Positions 1 through 8,096 of a stretch of 16,111 nucleotides of DNA are shown piece after piece (position 1 is the first letter of the stretch; each line of letters opens with the position of its first letter). The stretch is from an uncultured Bacilli bacterium (GTDB lineage: Bacteria; Bacillota_I; Bacilli_A; RF39; UBA660). Location: contig CAKPMH010000025.1 in the NCBI GenBank assembly GCA_934167935.1, forward strand, positions 1 through 16,111, in the 5' to 3' direction. Both the position numbers and the translations under genes were made by a program. The notes beneath the pieces were generated by a model that saw nothing but the letters and a program-made list of their open reading frames with translations, searched no databases and was not told where the DNA came from.

Positions 1-2
1 TA

Positions 3-1172
3 TTAGTCTCTTGCATATAAATCTCTTGTATATACTTTTTCTTTTACATCATTTAAAGTCTCTTCCATTCTATTTGCAATAATTACATCAGAAATATTTT
101 TAAATTCTTCTAAATCTTTAATAACTTTACTATTAAAGAAACTATCGTCTTTCAATGTTGGTTCATATACTACAACTTCTATTCCTTTTGCTTTTATTCT
201 TTTCATAATACCTTGAATAGAGCTTGCTCTAAAGTTATCTGAACCTGACTTCATTGTTAATCTGTATACTCCTACAACATTTGGTTTTTTAGCAATTATT
301 TCATCTGCAATATGATCTTTTCTTGTGCTGTTGCTTGAAACTATTGCACTAATTAAATTTTCTGGAACATCTTTATAATTAGCTTTTAATTGTTTTGTAT
401 CTTTTGGAAGACAATATCCACCATATCCAAAAGATGGATTATTATAATGATTTCCAATTCTAGGATCTAAGCATACTCCATCTATAATATCTTTTGTGTT
501 TAGTCCTTTTACTTCTGCATAAGTATCAAGTTCATTAAAATATGCAACTCTTAATGCTAAGTATGTATTTGCAAATAACTTAACAGCTTCAGCTTCTGTA
601 CTATCCATAAATTTAACAACTACATCTTCTTTTAATGATGCTTCTTCTAATAATTTAGCAAATATTTTTCCCTTTTCACCTTTATCTCCAACTATTATTC
701 TTGAAGGATATAAATTATCATATAAAGCTCGTCCTTCTCTTAAAAATTCTGGCGAAAAGAATATATTGTTTATTCCATATTTTTCTTTCATACTATTTAC
801 AAAGCCAACTGGTATTGTAGATTTAACTACCATTGTTGTTTTAGGATTATTTATTTCTTTTACTTTTTTTATTATATCTTCTACTGACGATGTATCAAAA
901 TAGTTTGTTACTTCATCATAATTTGTAGGTGTAGAAATAATAACAAAATCTGCGTCTTTTAAAGCTTCTTTATAATCTAATGTTGCTCTCAAGTTTAAAT
1001 CTTTTTCTTTAAAATATTCTTGTATATATTCATCTTGTATTGGCGATATACGATTATTTATCATTTCTACTTTTTCTGGTATAACATCTAATGCTATTAC
1101 CTCATTTTTTTGACTTAATAATGTTGCTAAAGATAGTCCAACATAACCTGTTCCTGCTACTGTTATTTTCAT
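3..1172 (-). CDS. ugd: UDP-glucose 6-dehydrogenase (389 aa)
   Basis: Oxidises UDP-glucose to UDP-glucuronate in two NAD-dependent steps in the cytoplasm, supplying uronic acid for the polymer. Visible features are the N-terminal dinucleotide-binding motif GTGYVGLS (residues 7-14), STIPVG (118-123), PEFLREG (141-147), the helix with K198 and N202, and the catalytic cysteine in [10 protein letters not shown] (C254). Length is normal for the family. I place the start at the ATG at 1172, because it puts the Rossmann strand at residue 1 and has AGAGGAAA upstream; the longer reading to 1223 would overlap the previous gene and adds a non-homologous leader. It lies 19 bp after the UDP-glucuronate epimerase gene and is the last gene of the leftward operon within the window. 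The stop is at the window edge, so any downstream terminator is not visible. UDP-N-acetylmannosamine dehydrogenase is a less likely alternative, since the sequence is of the compact UDP-glucose type. Confidence 0.93.
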   Translation of the reverse strand: MKITVAGTGYVGLSLATLLSQKNEVIALDVIPEKVEMINNRISPIQDEYIQEYFKEKDLNLRATLDYKEALKDADFVIISTPTNYDEVTNYFDTSSVEDIIKKVKEINNPKTTMVVKSTIPVGFVNSMKEKYGINNIFFSPEFLREGRALYDNLYPSRIIVGDKGEKGKIFAKLLEEASLKEDVVVKFMDSTEAEAVKLFANTYLALRVAYFNELDTYAEVKGLNTKDIIDGVCLDPRIGNHYNNPSFGYGGYCLPKDTKQLKANYKDVPENLISAIVSSNSTRKDHIADEIIAKKPNVVGVYRLTMKSGSDNFRASSIQGIMKRIKAKGIEVVVYEPTLKDDSFFNSKVIKDLEEFKNISDVIIANRMEETLNDVKEKVYTRDLYARD

Positions 1173-1191
1173 ACTAATTTCCTCTTTCATA

Positions 1192-2217
1192 TTACATATA
1201 AAATTCTTTATACCATTCGGCAAATTTTCTTAGTCCTTCTCTTAAAGTTGTACTTGGCTTAAATCCAAAATCTCTTTCTAGTGGAGTTGTATCCGCATAT
1301 GTAACAGGTACATCTCCTGGTTGCATTGGCACTAATTTTTTATGTGCCTCAAAGTCGTAATCTTGTGGTAATACACCTGCTCTTACTAGTTCTTCTCGCA
1401 ATATTGTTACAAAGTCTAATAAGTTTTCTGGACTACTATTTCCAATATTATAAACTGCATAAGGTGGAATTGGAAGTCCATCTTCTCCATTTTTCTTTTC
1501 AGGAGCTTTTTTTATAACTCTACAAATTCCTTCAACTATATCATCTATATATGTAAAATCTCTTTTACAGTTTCCATAGTTAAATATTTGTATTGTTTCA
1601 CCTTTTATTAATTTGTTAGTAAATCCAAAATATGCCATATCTGGTCTTCCAGCAGGTCCATATACTGTGAAAAATCTTAAACCTGTTGATGGAATATTAT
1701 ATAGTTTTGAATAACTATGAGCTAATAATTCATTAGATTTTTTTGTTGCAGCATATAAAGATACGGGGTTATCAACCTTGTCATCTGTAGAATATGGAAC
1801 TTTTTTGTTTGATCCGTATACTGATGAAGATGATGCGTATACTAAGTGTTCTACTGGATTATTTCTACATGCCTCTAGTATATTGTAAAATCCTATTATG
1901 TTTGATTCTATGTATGCATCTGGATTTGTAATACTGTATCTTACACCTGCTTGTGCCGCCAAATTAACTACTATCTCTGGTTTATTTTCTTCAAATATTT
2001 TGTTTATTAGTTCTTTATCAGCTAGGTTTCCTTTGATGAATGTAAAGTTTTTGTTTTTTAATAGTTCTTCTAATCTATATTCTTTTATTTTTACATCATA
2101 GTAGTTATTCATATTGTCTAACCCTACTACTTTTATGTCTTTTTCTTCTTTTAATATTCTTTTTGCAAGGTTTGAACCTATAAATCCTGCAACTCCTGTT
2201 ATAAAATATGTTTTCAT
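1192..2217 (-). CDS. UDP-glucuronate 4-epimerase-like extended SDR (341 aa)
   Basis: Probably interconverts UDP-glucuronate and UDP-galacturonate. The protein opens with GVAGFIG (residues 8-14), the NAD-binding motif, and has AAQAGVRYS (87-95), which is typical of the UDP-glucuronate 4-epimerase subgroup, SSSVYG (130-135) and the catalytic Y155-x3-K159 pair. Length matches the family. The ATG at 2217 is preceded by AAAGGAGT at good spacing. It sits directly before the UDP-glucose dehydrogenase gene, and that pairing implies a UDP-Glc to UDP-GlcA to UDP-GalA branch. Its base composition is richer in G+C than the flippase and polymerase genes: one hand-counted 60-base stretch (1741-1800) is 22/60. 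UDP-glucose 4-epimerase is the main alternative, but the AAQAGVRYS motif and the neighbour favour the uronate enzyme. Confidence 0.88.
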   Translation of the reverse strand: MKTYFITGVAGFIGSNLAKRILKEEKDIKVVGLDNMNNYYDVKIKEYRLEELLKNKNFTFIKGNLADKELINKIFEENKPEIVVNLAAQAGVRYSITNPDAYIESNIIGFYNILEACRNNPVEHLVYASSSSVYGSNKKVPYSTDDKVDNPVSLYAATKKSNELLAHSYSKLYNIPSTGLRFFTVYGPAGRPDMAYFGFTNKLIKGETIQIFNYGNCKRDFTYIDDIVEGICRVIKKAPEKKNGEDGLPIPPYAVYNIGNSSPENLLDFVTILREELVRAGVLPQDYDFEAHKKLVPMQPGDVPVTYADTTPLERDFGFKPSTTLREGLRKFAEWYKEFYM

Positions 2218-2237
2218 GTTAGTTTACTCCTTTAATT

Positions 2238-3137
2238 TTACTGTTTTTTATACTCTTGTTCCTTTCCTTCTAACATACGTAAGCACCAATTTTTATAGTC
2301 ATATTCATTTATTATATTTTCTGCAACTTCTTCATAAGGAGATTCTATAAAATCTTTAAATTTTTCCATATTATCTTCTCCAAGTATAAATATATTATTT
2401 TTTCTATAAAAATCAAATCTTTTTATTTCTTTATTATCTGTTATTAATTTTTTCTTCAAAAATAAACATTCCATAGTTCTAACAGTTAACCCTCTTTGTC
2501 CTTCTTTTGTAATATCTAATACAACTTTACTTTTATTTAACAATCTTAAATATGTATCATAATCTACATAATCAGACTTTGATTTTATTATTTTGAAATA
2601 ATGCTGTATTTTCAATTCGTTACATGCTTTTTCTATTTCATTTATCTTTTTTTCTCTATTTTTATTTTGTCCTAAGAAAAATATATCATATTCTTTTTTT
2701 GTTTCATTTAAAATTAAATCCTTAGTATAAAATGAATTATTAAATTTAAAATTATATTTTTCTACATCACCTATATCAAAAGAATATATTTCATCTATAT
2801 ATTTTCTATTATTTATAATCGGACTTTCTTTTTCCAATTTATTCCAACAAAATACAATTATTTTACAATTTTTATTTTTTCTTTTTATATATTTAGCAAT
2901 AGCTGTTCTATATCCATTATCAAATATGATTATATTTTTTACACTTTTTATTTCTTTTTTCCACTCTCCAAAAAAGTATGATTTCCCTGGTAAATAAAAT
3001 TTTAATATTATCTTAAACAGTATACTATTTGTATTTATATTATTTCTATATATACTTCTCATATTAGAATCCTTAATATATTTATATATAAATCCTTTAG
3101 GATTCATATTTAGTACAACATTATTTAATTCTTCCAA
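2238..3137 (-). CDS. putative glycosyltransferase, poorly recognised (299 aa, TTG start)
   Basis: I do not recognise this protein to a named family. It has no signal peptide and no clear membrane segments, and is rich in Lys, Asn and Ile. The C-terminal half contains GQRGLTVRTMECLFLKKK (213-230), a pattern like the sugar-nucleotide-binding end of GT-B enzymes (R...E....K followed by a short strand and TDN). A segment around 150-157 (YDIFFLGQ) looks like the start of a second Rossmann-like domain. A glycosyltransferase acting late in repeat-unit assembly is my inference from this and from the neighbours. The start is read as TTG at 3137, because AAGGAGTGA lies 8 nt upstream; the first ATG (3107) has no such site. 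It overlaps the end of the flippase gene by 13 bp, which suggests coupled translation. Confidence 0.6.
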   Translation of the reverse strand: MEELNNVVLNMNPKGFIYKYIKDSNMRSIYRNNINTNSILFKIILKFYLPGKSYFFGEWKKEIKSVKNIIIFDNGYRTAIAKYIKRKNKNCKIIVFCWNKLEKESPIINNRKYIDEIYSFDIGDVEKYNFKFNNSFYTKDLILNETKKEYDIFFLGQNKNREKKINEIEKACNELKIQHYFKIIKSKSDYVDYDTYLRLLNKSKVVLDITKEGQRGLTVRTMECLFLKKKLITDNKEIKRFDFYRKNNIFILGEDNMEKFKDFIESPYEEVAENIINEYDYKNWCLRMLEGKEQEYKKQ

Positions 3138-4534
3138 AATTTATTCACTCCTTTTTGATATACATTATATATTATTTTCCTATTGTCATAACATAAAAAT
3201 ATAAACGTAATAAAAAGAATAATTGCATTTATCAGTAAGTCACTTTTGTAACAAATAATAGTAATTATTATATAAACAATTATAAACAATATTATTTTCT
3301 TCCATTTAAATTTATTTTTAGTATTTTTTTCTGCAAATATGTATCTTGAAAAAAACATAATAAAACTTCCTATAATTTGTGCTACTATTACACACATTAA
3401 TCCATACTTTTCTATTCCTAATATAGATATTATTATAAATACAATAGCTCCTAATAAAGTAGTAAAAAAAGCATACTTTGTTTTATTTACTACATGAAAA
3501 ATTGTACCTATATTAGTTGACATTATAGAAAACAAACCATATATTAATAAAAAAGAAAAATATATTCTTGAATCATAGTATTCTGTATTTGTAATAAATA
3601 AATAAAATATATTAATTACTGGAACACATACAATTAAAAAGCTTAAAAATTTTTCAAATATAAACTCTACAGTTTTTAAAAAGTCTTTATCAACACTTTC
3701 TGATTTACTACTTATTATAGATTCCTCTATAAATGCCATGTTAATAACGCTACCAATTAGTGTTACTATTATTGAAAATTTACTTGCAAAAGTATATATT
3801 CCATTTGCTTCGCTTCCTAATTTGCTAATAATAATAACTTTGCTCATACCTGATAATAACCATGCTGATATTGTGTTTAACACCAAGGGTGCTGAAAATT
3901 TTATCATCTGATATAATAGTTTTTTATCAAAATCTTTCAAATTTAATCTAAGCAAAACTTTTACATTTAACTCTATAATTCCTATAGAAATTAAGTTACT
4001 TATTATATAGGATATTGTTAAGCCAACAAATCCCATTTTTAATATGCAAATAGTTATAATATTTAATATTAAATTAATTATTGTTGCAATTATTGAAGAT
4101 ATTACGTACAATTTTTCTTTTTTCAACGCTCTAGCATAATATTGCCATATAGTATTTAATCCATATACAATAAATATCCCTATAACATATATGGAGTCAA
4201 CTCCAATATTATAAAAATATTTAAAAATCACATATAGTATTGGCATTAATACTATATTTACTGTTAAAACAAATAAACTTGACGTTGTAGTTATTTTCTT
4301 TTCTTCTGCTTTCTGTGATAGTGAAAATTTTAATATTCCATCCCATAAAACAATATATATAACTGGAATAATTATATTAGCTAACGTTATTATATAATCA
4401 TAGTTTCCTAAATCTGATGAACTTATAGTATATGCATATATTGGTACTAATATAAAATTTAGAATTTTAGATGATAAACTTCCAATAAAATATATTAAAG
4501 ACTTTTTTGCTAATTTTTCATTTTTATTTTCCAC
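3125..4534 (-). CDS. wzx: Wzx-type oligosaccharide flippase, MOP superfamily (469 aa, GTG start)
   Basis: Polytopic membrane protein expected to move undecaprenyl-pyrophosphate-linked repeat units from the inner to the outer leaflet of the cytoplasmic membrane. The sequence is almost entirely hydrophobic helices separated by short loops, roughly 12 to 14 of them, with a short Lys-rich N-terminus (KNEKLAKKSLIYFIGSLSSK) of the kind seen in polysaccharide-synthesis members of the MATE/MOP fold. Length fits. The start is GTG at 4534, with GAGGA 7 nt upstream; no ATG lies closer. It is very AT-rich (one counted 60-base stretch, 4021-4080, is 10/60 G+C), as flippases in serotype-specific loci often are. 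With the polymerase at 8089-9399 it defines a Wzx/Wzy-dependent pathway. The substrate cannot be told from sequence. Confidence 0.88.
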   Translation of the reverse strand: MENKNEKLAKKSLIYFIGSLSSKILNFILVPIYAYTISSSDLGNYDYIITLANIIIPVIYIVLWDGILKFSLSQKAEEKKITTTSSLFVLTVNIVLMPILYVIFKYFYNIGVDSIYVIGIFIVYGLNTIWQYYARALKKEKLYVISSIIATIINLILNIITICILKMGFVGLTISYIISNLISIGIIELNVKVLLRLNLKDFDKKLLYQMIKFSAPLVLNTISAWLLSGMSKVIIISKLGSEANGIYTFASKFSIIVTLIGSVINMAFIEESIISSKSESVDKDFLKTVEFIFEKFLSFLIVCVPVINIFYLFITNTEYYDSRIYFSFLLIYGLFSIMSTNIGTIFHVVNKTKYAFFTTLLGAIVFIIISILGIEKYGLMCVIVAQIIGSFIMFFSRYIFAEKNTKNKFKWKKIILFIIVYIIITIICYKSDLLINAIILFITFIFLCYDNRKIIYNVYQKGVNKFWKN

Positions 4535-4544
4535 TTTTTATTCC

Positions 4545-5084
4545 TCACATTTTATTTTTATATAGTTCTGCTATTTTTATGCTTTCTTCTTTGAAATTAT
4601 TTTTTAAATTTTTTACACTATAATTTGGTGTGTTTTTTAACATTTTTTCAGCATATTCTTCTGTTGTACATATAAATTTAGCAGGATTTCCTGCCCAAAC
4701 TTGATTGGCAGGTATTGTTTTTGTAACTATACTATTAGCTCCTACTATAGAATTGTCTCCTATTGAAACATTTGGCATAATTGTAGTATTACAACCTATA
4801 AAACAATTTTTTCCTATATTTATATATCCAAATTTTATAACATCTTTATATTTTTCTTTCTTTCTTACAACACTTACGGCTCCATCATGTGTAATAAAAG
4901 TACATTTAAAAGATATCGTAGTATTATCCCCAATCGATATTAAATATGGCTCACTTCCAACTAATGGAAGTGACCATTTATATGGATATATTATCAATTT
5001 AACATTATTACCTATTTTTACTCCTTTATCTTTTAGAATTTTATTAGGGCTTACTCCTAATAATCTTTTAACTATATCTTTCAT
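4545..5084 (-). CDS. hexapeptide-repeat acyltransferase, CatB/WbbJ-like (179 aa)
   Basis: A left-handed beta-helix O- or N-acyltransferase, probably acetylating a sugar of the repeat unit with acetyl-CoA. The hexad repeats are visible as IGNNV, IGDNT, IGKNCFIGCNT, IGDNSIVGANSIV between residues 24 and 120. The likely catalytic histidine is H66 in ITHDG, and the C-terminal VWAGNPAKFI (129-138) is the usual coenzyme-binding end of this family. Its start codon sits one base after the stop of the preceding epimerase gene (TAA-A-ATG), and the nearest purine-rich site (AAAGGA) is 13 nt away, so translation is probably coupled to the upstream gene. The acceptor is not determined. A role making an N-acetylated amino sugar nucleotide is possible, but no aminotransferase is present in the window. 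Confidence 0.87.
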   Translation of the reverse strand: MKDIVKRLLGVSPNKILKDKGVKIGNNVKLIIYPYKWSLPLVGSEPYLISIGDNTTISFKCTFITHDGAVSVVRKKEKYKDVIKFGYINIGKNCFIGCNTTIMPNVSIGDNSIVGANSIVTKTIPANQVWAGNPAKFICTTEEYAEKMLKNTPNYSVKNLKNNFKEESIKIAELYKNKM

Positions 5085-5085
5085 T

Positions 5086-6222
5086 TTATTTGTACAATCC
5101 TTTCAATTTCATTTCTTCAATTGATTTTTCATAATTATCTTCTTCAATTTCTTGTTTTTCTACCCAATCAACAAAATTAGAAATTCCTGTTTTAAAATTA
5201 ACTTTTGGCTCATATCCTAATATTTTATGTATTTTTGTTAAATCAGCTTGATTATCCTTAATATCTCCTAATCTATAATTTCCTGATATTTTAATATTTA
5301 CATTAGAATTATATTTTTCTTTCAATACATTTGCAATTGTTAATACATCTAATTTTTCTCCAGATCCAACATTAAATACTTCATAATTTGCTTCGTCATT
5401 ATCTATTGATAAAATTATTGCATCTGTTATATCATCTATATAAACAAAATCTCTTGTTTCTTTACCATCTTCAAATATATTTATATCATTACCATTTTTT
5501 ATTTGTGTTGAGAATATTGACAATATTCCCGTGTAAGGGTTTTTTAATGATTGTCCTGGTCCATATACATTTTGAAATCTAAATCCTACTACAGGTAAAT
5601 TTATTGACTTTCCTACTAGTATTGATAATTCTTCTTGTGCTTTCTTTGTATATCCATAAACTGATGTTGGATGAGATTTTGATTCTTCATCTGTTAATTC
5701 CATTTTTACATTTTTTCCACAAATAGGACATTTAACATTAAAATCTCCTTTTTTCATATCTTCATCTTTTCTTGATTCTGGATAAACAATTCCATGCTCT
5801 TCACAATAAAATTTTCCTTCTCCATATATTGCTCTTGATGAAGCAACAATTAATTTTTTTACATTTAATTTTTCGTTTACAATTTTGTCCAATAATATTG
5901 CTGTTCCTTTTACATTTGTATCTATATACTTTTCTATTTCATACATAGATTGTCCTGTTCCTGTTTCTGCTGCTAAATGTATTACTAAATCTATATCATC
6001 AGTTAAAGCTTCATCCCATGCCGTTCTATCTTTTACATTTCCTTTTATAAATTTTACCTTATCTTTTATTAATGAATACGTATAAGATTTTTCTGGATTT
6101 TCTCCATGTATTTGTTTACTCAAATTGTCTAATACTACTACTTCATATCCTTTATCTTTTAATTTTAGAGCTAAATTACTTCCTATAAAACCTGCTCCAC
6201 CTGTTATTAATACTTTTTTCAT
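5086..6222 (-). CDS. NAD-dependent sugar epimerase with Cys/His insertion, dTDP-L-rhamnose 4-epimerase-like (378 aa)
   Basis: Extended SDR nucleotide-sugar enzyme. It has GGAGFIG (8-14), AAETGTGQS near 85-93, SSRAIYGEG and the catalytic Y189-x3-K193. Between strand and active site there is an insertion holding C140-x2-H143 and C165-x2-C168 (FYCEEHG ... CPICG), a zinc-ribbon-like arrangement. I recall such an insertion in dTDP-L-rhamnose 4-epimerases of the WbiB type, which make dTDP-6-deoxy-L-talose; assignment is from memory of the family. I choose the ATG at 6222: AAAGGAGTG lies 7 nt upstream of it, whereas the GTG at 6231 overlaps that same site. No rmlABCD genes are present, so any dTDP-rhamnose would have to come from elsewhere. 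A UDP-sugar 4-epimerase is the alternative. Confidence 0.8.
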   Translation of the reverse strand: MKKVLITGGAGFIGSNLALKLKDKGYEVVVLDNLSKQIHGENPEKSYTYSLIKDKVKFIKGNVKDRTAWDEALTDDIDLVIHLAAETGTGQSMYEIEKYIDTNVKGTAILLDKIVNEKLNVKKLIVASSRAIYGEGKFYCEEHGIVYPESRKDEDMKKGDFNVKCPICGKNVKMELTDEESKSHPTSVYGYTKKAQEELSILVGKSINLPVVGFRFQNVYGPGQSLKNPYTGILSIFSTQIKNGNDINIFEDGKETRDFVYIDDITDAIILSIDNDEANYEVFNVGSGEKLDVLTIANVLKEKYNSNVNIKISGNYRLGDIKDNQADLTKIHKILGYEPKVNFKTGISNFVDWVEKQEIEEDNYEKSIEEMKLKGLYK

Positions 6223-6235
6223 TTTTAACACTCCT

Positions 6236-7126
6236 TTATCTATTTTTTATTGGTAATTCAATTAAGTTACCTAAAATTTCATCATATTCTTTTGGTTTAA
6301 ATAACATTAATCCTGAGTTAGGAGTAAATGTTAATTCTCCAAAATAAATTTTATTATTAATTTCATAAAAATCCACTCTTAAAAAAGCATGTCCTTTTGA
6401 CAATTTTTCTGCTAATTCTTTCATCTTTTCAAAATTTACAGGTTTTTTTGGTTTTTCTTCAAATTGTTGATAATCCGTTCTTGAAAAGGGCACTTCATTA
6501 TAATCTATATCATAAAAAGAAATTCTGGCAGTTTTATGATTTTCTAAGCCTTCCGATACATATAAAAAAAGTGGTTTTCCGTTAAAACAATAAAATTTAT
6601 AATCTTTTAATTCTTTTTCTTCTTTATTTTGCATATATTTCTCAGCAATTATTCTAGGATGTACATTTTTATAAGGCCATTCCCTACCATTTAAATAGTA
6701 ATTTTTCTTTAAATCTTTATTTAATTTAGATTTTGCTTTTTTATAATTAAATGTCTTTTTATCTCTACATATTACTAATCCTCCACTATCATGTGTTGTT
6801 TTTAATACGAATTGATTGGGTAATTTTTTAAAATCTATATCTTCAAACTTTTCATATACATCATAAGTTGGTATTATATATTCTTTTCCTATTATATTAG
6901 ATACATATTGCTTTGCTTCATATTTATCTACCATCGTAGTATAAATATTCTTTCTATCGTATAATTTTAGCCATTGTAACTTTTCATTAAATGTTTTAGG
7001 TTCTTCTAAGTCAAGCTCTTTATTAAAAACATTTTTATATATCAATTTTATATAATCCTCATCTTTCATTTTTATTATATTTCTTTTGGCTAAATAAGCT
7101 TTTATTTTATTAATACTTATATTCAT
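6236..7126 (-). CDS. TupA-like ATP-grasp protein (296 aa)
   Basis: ATP-grasp enzyme of the TupA-like type found in polysaccharide loci and named after a teichuronopeptide synthesis protein. Visible are the conserved N-terminal PKTFNEKLQWLKLYDR (43-58), the ATP-binding strand FVLKTTHDSGG (106-116) with K109 and the Gly-rich loop, E162 in IIAEKYM, K177 in KDYKFYCFNG, D252, and the metal-binding GELTFTPNSG (263-272) with E264. Such folds form acyl-phosphate intermediates, so an amide bond between a uronic acid carboxylate and an amino acid or peptide is a reasonable inference; UDP-glucuronate and UDP-galacturonate are made in the same operon. TAG stands immediately before the ATG, so the start cannot be further upstream. 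The start has no ordinary ribosome binding site: the only good one is 47 nt away, beyond a hairpin. Confidence 0.85.
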   Translation of the reverse strand: MNISINKIKAYLAKRNIIKMKDEDYIKLIYKNVFNKELDLEEPKTFNEKLQWLKLYDRKNIYTTMVDKYEAKQYVSNIIGKEYIIPTYDVYEKFEDIDFKKLPNQFVLKTTHDSGGLVICRDKKTFNYKKAKSKLNKDLKKNYYLNGREWPYKNVHPRIIAEKYMQNKEEKELKDYKFYCFNGKPLFLYVSEGLENHKTARISFYDIDYNEVPFSRTDYQQFEEKPKKPVNFEKMKELAEKLSKGHAFLRVDFYEINNKIYFGELTFTPNSGLMLFKPKEYDEILGNLIELPIKNR

Positions 7127-7136
7127 CTATTTTTTT

Positions 7137-7169
7137 TACTATAATTAATATAATAACTCTATTATAGTA
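7137..7169 (-). promoter_or_regulatory. inverted repeat in the only sizeable intra-operon gap
   Basis: Nine-base arms TACTATAAT (7137-7145) and ATTATAGTA (7161-7169) are perfect reverse complements around a 15-nt loop. The repeat separates a strong Shine-Dalgarno from the start of the ATP-grasp gene. In the leftward transcript it is followed by A residues rather than U, so it is not an intrinsic terminator. It is AT-rich and could be a chance pairing; an mRNA structure that modulates translation or decay is a possible role. Confidence 0.4.
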
Positions 7170-7172
7170 TTT

Positions 7173-7180
7173 TCCTCCTT
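7173..7180 (-). promoter_or_regulatory. orphan Shine-Dalgarno AAGGAGGA
   Basis: A near-perfect Shine-Dalgarno core (GGAGG at 7174-7178) lies just after the stop of the DUF616 gene, but no ATG, GTG or TTG follows at 5 to 12 nt. The nearest convincing start is the ATP-grasp ATG 47 nt downstream, with the 7137-7169 hairpin between. Looping the hairpin out would leave about 14 to 16 nt of spacing. It may help load ribosomes for the ATP-grasp gene, or be a relic of a lost small gene. Confidence 0.45.
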
Positions 7181-7184
7181 TATT

Positions 7185-8096
7185 TTAATGTATATTAATT
7201 CTAAACTTAGGATTTCTATATAAATTATTTCCTAGAACTCCTATATCATCTATTTTTAATTTATTTTTCCATACTATATATTGTAATGAAATTTGATCTC
7301 TAAGACTTTCTGTAGAAATAAATTCATCCCACCAATCATTTAATATTTTTTTTGCTACTTTATTTTTTAAGTCTGTAACTATTATTGTAGCTTCTAGCAT
7401 TCCAAACTTTTTTGGAAATCCATTTTGTACATATTTTTCAACTTGTCTCTTCATTTCTTTATAATTGCCTTTTTTCTTTATCTTACAAACTTCTATTTCA
7501 TCACATATACAATCTCTGAATTGATGCTTATGCATTGCTATCCCTACATTTTCATTTATTGCATATACTAATTCTGTTAAATCCGACATTACTTTTACGT
7601 TTCCATCTATATATATGCTATAATCATAGTTTTCAAATAACTCGTAGGGATGCATTTTCATGTATCTATTTTTTAATATATTATTATATTCTCTATTTAT
7701 ATTTTCTGGAATTGGCTTTATAATCCAATTTTCACTCATTTTTTTTACATCATCAGTAAATAAATAAAAATCTATATTTTTTAATTTTACAAATGGTTCT
7801 AAAATTTCTTTATCATAATTTCCTGTTATGCAAGTATATACTGCTATTTTATGTATATTATTAGATTTTATTTTTTTAGTCAACTTAAAATTATTTTCTT
7901 GTTGTTCATGTGAGTATTTACTTATTTTTTTATTTTCATTTATTTTTTTTATACATTCTTTTATCTGCATTTTTTTTAAATATTCTTTAATTCTTAATAT
8001 TTTTTTTCCTATCAAATACTCTTTACTTGTTTTTAATTCAATTGTTTCTAAATTTAGTTCTTCTATTTTTTCATACATAATAGATTCTTTATTCAT
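7185..8096 (-). CDS. TOD1/MUCI70-type (DUF616) glycosyltransferase (303 aa)
   Basis: Predicted cytoplasmic glycosyltransferase of the GT-A-like TOD1/MUCI70 (formerly DUF616) family. The core begins with IAVYTCITGNYD (84-95), then YLFTDD (111-116), the basic KNRYMKMHP (142-150), YSIYIDGN (159-166) standing in for a DxD-type motif, GIAMHKH (185-191), E235 and the RDQIS stretch (266-270). A Lys-rich, probably helical N-terminal extension of about 80 residues precedes it. Start is the ATG at 8096, because GAAAGGAAA lies about 8 nt upstream; the TTG at 8114 has none. The first 8 bp overlap the end of the polymerase gene. It contributes a sugar to the repeat unit by inference; donor and acceptor are unknown. 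Confidence 0.82.
   Translation of the reverse strand: MNKESIMYEKIEELNLETIELKTSKEYLIGKKILRIKEYLKKMQIKECIKKINENKKISKYSHEQQENNFKLTKKIKSNNIHKIAVYTCITGNYDKEILEPFVKLKNIDFYLFTDDVKKMSENWIIKPIPENINREYNNILKNRYMKMHPYELFENYDYSIYIDGNVKVMSDLTELVYAINENVGIAMHKHQFRDCICDEIEVCKIKKKGNYKEMKRQVEKYVQNGFPKKFGMLEATIIVTDLKNKVAKKILNDWWDEFISTESLRDQISLQYIVWKNKLKIDDIGVLGNNLYRNPKFRINIH

Noticed and set aside
1173..1223. Longer N-terminus for UDP-glucose dehydrogenase
   Set aside because: The extra 17 residues have no family counterpart, the extension overlaps the upstream gene, and a good ribosome binding site sits before the ATG at 1172.
4705..5124. Rightward open frame of 139 codons opposite the acyltransferase gene
   Set aside because: It is the antisense of a well-conserved hexapeptide-repeat gene, lacks a ribosome binding site, and its product shows no recognisable domain.
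6223..6231. GTG start adding three residues to the zinc-ribbon-like epimerase
   Set aside because: The GTG is part of the AAAGGAGTG ribosome binding site that is correctly spaced for the ATG at 6222.
7161..7189. Internal promoter before the ATP-grasp gene, based on TATAAT at 7161-7166
   Set aside because: The hexamer at the matching -35 position is ATTAAA, a poor match, and there is no extended -10.
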